A stretch of 64,000 bases of DNA from Acidaminococcus fermentans_A (GTDB lineage: Bacteria; Bacillota; Negativicutes; Acidaminococcales; Acidaminococcaceae). The position numbers were made by a program, and so were the translations under genes. Positions 60,549-64,000 of this stretch are shown here, piece by piece. Within the stretch, counting starts at the first letter, position 1. Every line of letters begins with the position of its first letter. The stretch spans positions 186,001 to 250,000 of the forward strand of contig NZ_JBQOUY010000001.1 in assembly GCF_052216985.1 (NCBI RefSeq), read 5' to 3'. The notes beneath the pieces were generated by a model. It worked only from the letters and a program-made list of their open reading frames with translations. It ran no database searches and was not told the origin of the DNA.

Positions 60549-60566
60549 GGTGCATCCTCCCTATTC

Positions 60567-61607
60567 TCAATAATCCACCCGGCCTGCCAGTTCCAGGATC
60601 AGGTCTTCGGTTTTCTGCCAGCCCAGGCAGGGATCGGTGATGGATTTCCCATAGACTCCTTCGCCGATTTTCTGGTTTCCGTCCTCGATATAGCTTTCGA
60701 TCATCAAGCCTTTCACCATCTTCTTCAGGTCCGGGTTCATGTGGCGGCTGTAGAGCACATCATTGGAGATCCGGATCTGTTCCAGATACTTCTTCCCAGA
60801 GTTGGCATGGTTGGCATCGATGACCACCGCTGGATTCACCAGGTCCCGCTTGCCATATTCTTCATGGAGCCGGACCAGGTCTTCATAATGGTAGTTGGGC
60901 AGGCTCTTGCCGAACTTGTCCACATATCCCCGGAGGATGGCATGAGCCAGGGGGTTCCCCTTGGTCCGCACTTCCCATCCCCGGAACAGGAACTGCTGCT
61001 CATGCTGGGCGGCCGCGATGGAATTGAGCATGACAGAAATATCCCCGGATGTAGGGTTCTTCATTCCTACGGGAATCCCCACCCCGCTGGCGATCATCCG
61101 GTGGAGCTGATCTTCCACAGACCGGGCCCCGATAGCCGCGTAGGAGACCAGGTCGGACAAATAGCGGTGGTTTTCCGGATACAGGATCTCTTCGGCACAG
61201 GTGAAGCCAGTTTCCCGGATCACCCGGATGTGCATGTTCCGGCAGGCGATGATCCCAGCCAACATATCTTCCTTCCCTTCCGGGTCGGGCTGGTGGGCCA
61301 TGCCCTTATATCCCACCCCGATGGTCCGGGGTTTATTGGTGTAGACCCGGGGAATGATATACAAAGTGTCTTTCACCTGTTCCTGGACTTTGGCCAGCCG
61401 ATGGCAGTAGTCCACCACGGCGTCCTCATTGTCCGCGGAGCAGGGGCCGATGATCAGTAGGAAGCGGCTGTCCTTCCCGGTGAGGATGTCCCGGATCTCA
61501 GCGTCCCGGCGCCGCTTTGTTTCATAGATAGCCGGCTCCACAGGGTGATCAACCTTCAGTTCCTGGGGAGAGGGCATTTTGCGGATGAACTCCATTTCCA
61601 GTTCCAT
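60567..61607 (-). CDS. aroG: 3-deoxy-7-phosphoheptulonate synthase (DAHP synthase)
   Basis: First step of the shikimate pathway: PEP plus erythrose 4-phosphate. IGPCSADNEDAV (~53-64), PRTIGVGYKGM (~92-102, PEP-binding PRT), GARSVEDQLHR (~165-175), GMKNPTSGD (~187-195), DANHANSGKKYLEQ (~262-275). 346 residues, class I (AroF/G/H) type. GGAGGG six nt before ATG. Confidence 0.93.
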   Translation of the reverse strand: MELEMEFIRKMPSPQELKVDHPVEPAIYETKRRRDAEIRDILTGKDSRFLLIIGPCSADNEDAVVDYCHRLAKVQEQVKDTLYIIPRVYTNKPRTIGVGYKGMAHQPDPEGKEDMLAGIIACRNMHIRVIRETGFTCAEEILYPENHRYLSDLVSYAAIGARSVEDQLHRMIASGVGIPVGMKNPTSGDISVMLNSIAAAQHEQQFLFRGWEVRTKGNPLAHAILRGYVDKFGKSLPNYHYEDLVRLHEEYGKRDLVNPAVVIDANHANSGKKYLEQIRISNDVLYSRHMNPDLKKMVKGLMIESYIEDGNQKIGEGVYGKSITDPCLGWQKTEDLILELAGRVDY

Positions 61608-61638
61608 TGTATCCCTCCGTTAGGTGTAAATTGTGTTC

Positions 61639-61647
61639 ATTATACCA
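61639..61647 (-). promoter_or_regulatory. DAHP synthase promoter (extended -10)
   Basis: Minus strand TGGTATAAT (TATAAT at 61644-61639). The -35 position falls in the base of the 19-bp hairpin at 61660-61706. Confidence 0.6.
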
Positions 61648-61659
61648 CAAAAACAAGAT

Positions 61660-61706
61660 AAAGGGACTTCCCTTGTGTAAAAAACATACACAAGGGAAGT
61701 CCCTTT
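61660..61706. terminator. 19-bp perfect hairpin
   Basis: Arms 61660-61678 and 61688-61706 are exact inverse copies, with a 9-nt A-rich loop. The T-tract on the minus strand is broken (TTTATCTTGTTTTT). Confidence 0.8.
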
Positions 61707-61734
61707 GTCACTGGTCACATGTCATTGGTCACTG
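61707..61734 (+). repeat. GTC-heptad array of four units (GTCACTG)
   Basis: GTCACTG, GTCACAT, GTCATTG, GTCACTG in exact 7-bp register, squeezed between two hairpins with no spare base on the left side. Confidence 0.9.
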
Positions 61735-61738
61735 GACG

Positions 61739-61773
61739 AAGGAAGGCAGCCGGGCTGCGGCTGCCTTCCTTTG
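61739..61773. terminator. 13-bp bidirectional hairpin
   Basis: AAGGAAGGCAGCC and GGCTGCCTTCCTT arms (61739-61751, 61759-61771). Confidence 0.7.
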
Positions 61774-61875
61774 TATGATGCTGGCTCGGACGCGCCTTTA
61801 GCTTGTCCTTGCTTCTCCAGAAATCATCCAGACAAACAACTGTTTAAAAGAAACGCATAGTCCTGTCTTTGCTTC

Positions 61876-61904
61876 AAAAGAACCCGTCAGCCACGGGTTC
61901 TTTT
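61876..61904. terminator. M16 peptidase terminator (bidirectional)
   Basis: 12-bp stem AAAAGAACCCGT / ACGGGTTCTTTT, 5-nt loop, U-tracts on both strands. Confidence 0.82.
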
Positions 61905-61911
61905 CATCGGC

Positions 61912-61925
61912 CTGTGACCAGTGCC
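61912..61925 (-). repeat. partial GTC-heptad pair
   Basis: Minus strand GGCACTG then GTCACAG, between the hairpins at 61876-61904 and 61927-61952; one degenerate and one good unit. Confidence 0.5.
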
Positions 61926-61926
61926 C

Positions 61927-61952
61927 GGGGGTGTGAATTTTTTCACACCCCC
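61927..61952. repeat. hairpin GGGGGTGTGAA/TTCACACCCCC
   Basis: Perfect 11-bp stem, loop of four Ts, just after the M16 peptidase stop. The arms are the same as those of the hairpin after plsY (2994-3017). Confidence 0.8.
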
Positions 61953-61975
61953 TTCCACCGGAGTATGACCGCTTT

Positions 61976-64000
61976 TTACGCCTTGATCACCCGTTCAAAG
62001 AGCCCTTTGTTCTCTTCGATTTTCCCTTCGCCGCCTACCACGCACAGGTAACCATCGGAGAGCACGTCCCTGACCAGGGGCGCCAGGGCCCGGATGTCTT
62101 CTGGGGTACAGTCGATGATCTGATCCCGTTTCTTCTGGGCCAGGTCTTCCGAGGTCCCCTTCATCTGGGCGGTAATGGCCTTTTCCAGGTGCATGGCCGG
62201 GGTCAGGGGGGTGTCCACCAGGCTGATGGTACCGATCACGTACTTGGTCATTTCCCGGTCGGAAGCCTGGAATTTTTCCAGGTACTCCGGCAGATCCCGG
62301 TAGGCCTGGAGGCTTTCCGCCAGTTTGGGATCCCGGTAGCTGGACAGGTAGAAGGTGCCGGTGGCGTCGAACCGGGTGCCGGCCCCGTAGGCTCCGCCCT
62401 GGACCCGGATTTTGGTCCACAGGTAGCCGTAGCGGAGGATGGTTTCCAGCACTTTCATGGCCCCGGTATAGTGGTAGCCGTGGTCATGGAAGTTCCCCCC
62501 GGCCAGCACGTACTGGACCTTCCCGGAGGTGGTGATCCCTTCGTTCTTCCCGGGGGCTGCCAGTTCCGGCGCCAGTTTCCCTGCATAGGGAGAATGGGGC
62601 AGCTGGGAGATGAAGGCTTCCATCTTTGCCAGGGCCTCCTCTTCCATATCCCGGTCGCAGGACAGGGACTGGAGCTGTTCATCCTGATGGAAGAAGGCGG
62701 GCAACAGGGCTTTCAGATTGGCGGCCACTTCTTCGGCCCGCTCATCGAAATGGGCCCACAGATCCTGGAGGAACTGGTAATAGGTCAGCTGGTCATGTTC
62801 CAGGCTCCGGGCAGACTTGGAGAAGTAGCTCATGAGCCGCAGGGTGGCCACGGTCATCCCCCGGGCAAAGAAGTTGTTGTCCCAGTCGGTCTTCACTTCG
62901 CTGACGATTTCCTTCAGCCGCTTTCTGTCGTCCACATGGCTCCGGAGGGCGATGCTGCTGAGGATGGCGAACAGCTTGTCCTCGTTCTTTTCCAGCACCT
63001 TGGCGGATACCTTGAACACGTTCCGGTAGGTATTGGTATCGTTATACCAGGTATAGGGCTTCACTTCGAAATTCAATCCGCCCAGATACAGATCCGCCAG
63101 GGTGGTCAGTTCCTCATAGGAATAGTCGTCGGTGTCCACCTTGCCCAACACATCCGTCAGCAGGTAGGCATAGCACAGCTTGTCTTCCGGCAGGCCGGTA
63201 AGGTCGAAGCACCAGTCGAAATAGGCGATTTTGTTGGTGAACTGATGGAGCACCAGCCGGGTATGCTTCCCTTCTTCCGTCACCTGGGGATGTTCGAAAT
63301 CGTTCTTCCGGGCAATATCGGACCGCTGGAGCAGGGGGATGGAGGCCAGGGCTTCCGAGGTATCGGAAGCCGCCTGCCGGGCATGTAGCTCATCGGCGAT
63401 GGCCGCCACTTCTTCCAGCTGTTTCTGATCCATATGGCTCTTCTTTTCCGCCATGATTTCCGCAAACCGGGCAGCATCCCGGGCTTCCTTCCCGGGTTCC
63501 GGGGTCAGGGTCACCAGGCATTTGTGGGTGTTGTCCAGCAGCACGCTTTCGATGAGCTGTTCATAGTACTTCTTATCGATGGCGCTGCGGAGGAAATCCA
63601 GGCAGTCGGTAAACCGGAGGCAGGTGGTGGGGTCTCCCCCGTACAGCCAGGTTTCCATCACGTTCAGTCCGTAGATCAGGCCTTTGGGATAGATGTTGAA
63701 ATCCGCTTCCCGCATCTTGAATTCTTCGGAATTCAGTTCTGCTTCCAGGAGCCGCCGGGGAATCCCGTTCCGGGACAGGTCCTGGAGGGTCCGGTAGAGC
63801 ACCTTCACGAACTGGTCTTCCTTATCCGGGTCGGAGCCGCTGACTTCCACGGAGAACACGGGCTGGAGCTGGGAGCCGTTCAGGCTGCCGGATACGTCGC
63901 TGCCGATGCCTGCCCGAAGGAGCGCCAGCCGCAGGGGCGCATTGTTCCCGTCCAGGAGCACATGGGTCAAGAGCTTCAGGGCCATGATCCGCTTCTGGTC
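61976..64000 (-). CDS. insulinase-family (M16C/PreP-like) metallopeptidase, 5' end cut by window edge
   Basis: About 675 C-terminal residues of a protein expected to be ~970 long. The visible part matches the M16C-associated and second M16 domains (SGSDPDKEDQFVKVLYRTL; MREADFNIYPKGLIYGLNVM; FDWCFDLTGLPEDKLCYAYLLTDVLGKVDT; YEELTTLADLYLGGLNF; GGAYGAGTRFD). The HxxEH zinc site would be in the missing N-terminal part. Probably a cytosolic peptide-degrading protease. The frame is open to base 64000. Confidence 0.9.
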   Translation of the reverse strand, partial: DQKRIMALKLLTHVLLDGNNAPLRLALLRAGIGSDVSGSLNGSQLQPVFSVEVSGSDPDKEDQFVKVLYRTLQDLSRNGIPRRLLEAELNSEEFKMREADFNIYPKGLIYGLNVMETWLYGGDPTTCLRFTDCLDFLRSAIDKKYYEQLIESVLLDNTHKCLVTLTPEPGKEARDAARFAEIMAEKKSHMDQKQLEEVAAIADELHARQAASDTSEALASIPLLQRSDIARKNDFEHPQVTEEGKHTRLVLHQFTNKIAYFDWCFDLTGLPEDKLCYAYLLTDVLGKVDTDDYSYEELTTLADLYLGGLNFEVKPYTWYNDTNTYRNVFKVSAKVLEKNEDKLFAILSSIALRSHVDDRKRLKEIVSEVKTDWDNNFFARGMTVATLRLMSYFSKSARSLEHDQLTYYQFLQDLWAHFDERAEEVAANLKALLPAFFHQDEQLQSLSCDRDMEEEALAKMEAFISQLPHSPYAGKLAPELAAPGKNEGITTSGKVQYVLAGGNFHDHGYHYTGAMKVLETILRYGYLWTKIRVQGGAYGAGTRFDATGTFYLSSYRDPKLAESLQAYRDLPEYLEKFQASDREMTKYVIGTISLVDTPLTPAMHLEKAITAQMKGTSEDLAQKKRDQIIDCTPEDIRALAPLVRDVLSDGYLCVVGGEGKIEENKGLFERVIKA

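Larger units (their letters stand above)
61608..61975. other. 368-bp gap without a gene: four hairpins and two heptad blocks
   Basis: Contains, from left to right, the DAHP synthase promoter, a 19-bp perfect stem (61660-61706), a four-unit heptad array (61707-61734), a 13-bp stem (61739-61771), about 100 bp with no feature I can name (61773-61875), a 12-bp stem (61876-61904), a partial heptad pair (61912-61925) and an 11-bp stem (61927-61952). No open frame looks coding and no tRNA fold was seen. Confidence 0.7.

Noticed and set aside
61773..61875. Possible tRNA or structured RNA in the unexplained core
   Set aside because: No cloverleaf, no T-loop consensus and no convincing internal stems; only a small RNA remains possible.

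Overview
The window comes from a GC-rich, anaerobic Firmicute with an outer membrane, most likely a member of the Negativicutes (Acidaminococcaceae such as Acidaminococcus would fit). The reasons are Firmicute gene orders (dprA-topA-trmFO-xerC-codY, scpA-scpB, cggR-gap-pgk/tpi-gpmI-eno, secG-esterase-rnr-smpB, AddAB) found together with a signal-peptide OmpA porin, an [FeFe]-hydrogenase maturase (HydF), electron-bifurcating NfnAB and an IspH-ribosomal S1 fusion. The taxon is inferred from gene content only. Nearly every gene is on the minus strand; hydF is the only plus-strand gene.

Layout, in window order. 1-1.85 kb: homoserine dehydrogenase (its last residues lie outside) and an ACT regulator. 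1.9-13.3 kb: one long housekeeping cluster read from M50 protease through scpA, scpB, rluB, a flavoprotein, cmk, plsC, ispH-S1, fni, der and plsY to gpsA (chromosome segregation, isoprenoids, phospholipids, translation). 13.4-19.8 kb: dprA-topA-trmFO-xerC-codY. 20-21.3 kb: hydF. 21.3-25.4 kb: a DUF2939 membrane protein, an HD hydrolase, an OmpA gene interrupted by an in-frame TGA, and an exported protein of unknown function. 25.4-30.6 kb: nfnB, nfnA, and methylthioadenosine salvage (mtaD, mtnP) with a HAD phosphatase. 30.7-38.2 kb: AddA, AddB and a membrane-anchored unknown. 38.3-43.7 kb: a collapsed type I-C CRISPR-Cas locus. 43.8-48.2 kb: smpB, rnr, thioesterase, esterase, secG. 48.3-52.9 kb: an oxidoreductase, a two-component system, a small alarmone synthetase and an HD protein. 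53-60 kb: the lower-glycolysis operon under CggR. 60.1-61.6 kb: a double-ACT protein and DAHP synthase. 62-64 kb: an M16 peptidase cut by the window edge.

Two things stand out. First, the CRISPR locus keeps only the first half of cas3, joined out of frame to cas2, and two 32-bp type I-C repeats; between those repeats lies not a spacer but about 3.7 kb of decayed phage 'polyvalent protein' DNA. Second, many intergenic gaps carry a short series of 7-bp units beginning GTC (GTCACTA, GTCACTG, GTCATAG, GTCAACG, GTCAGCG, GTCGCGA, GTCTCGA) beside a strong hairpin. The unit is alike within a locus but differs between loci. I know of no named element that matches this pattern.
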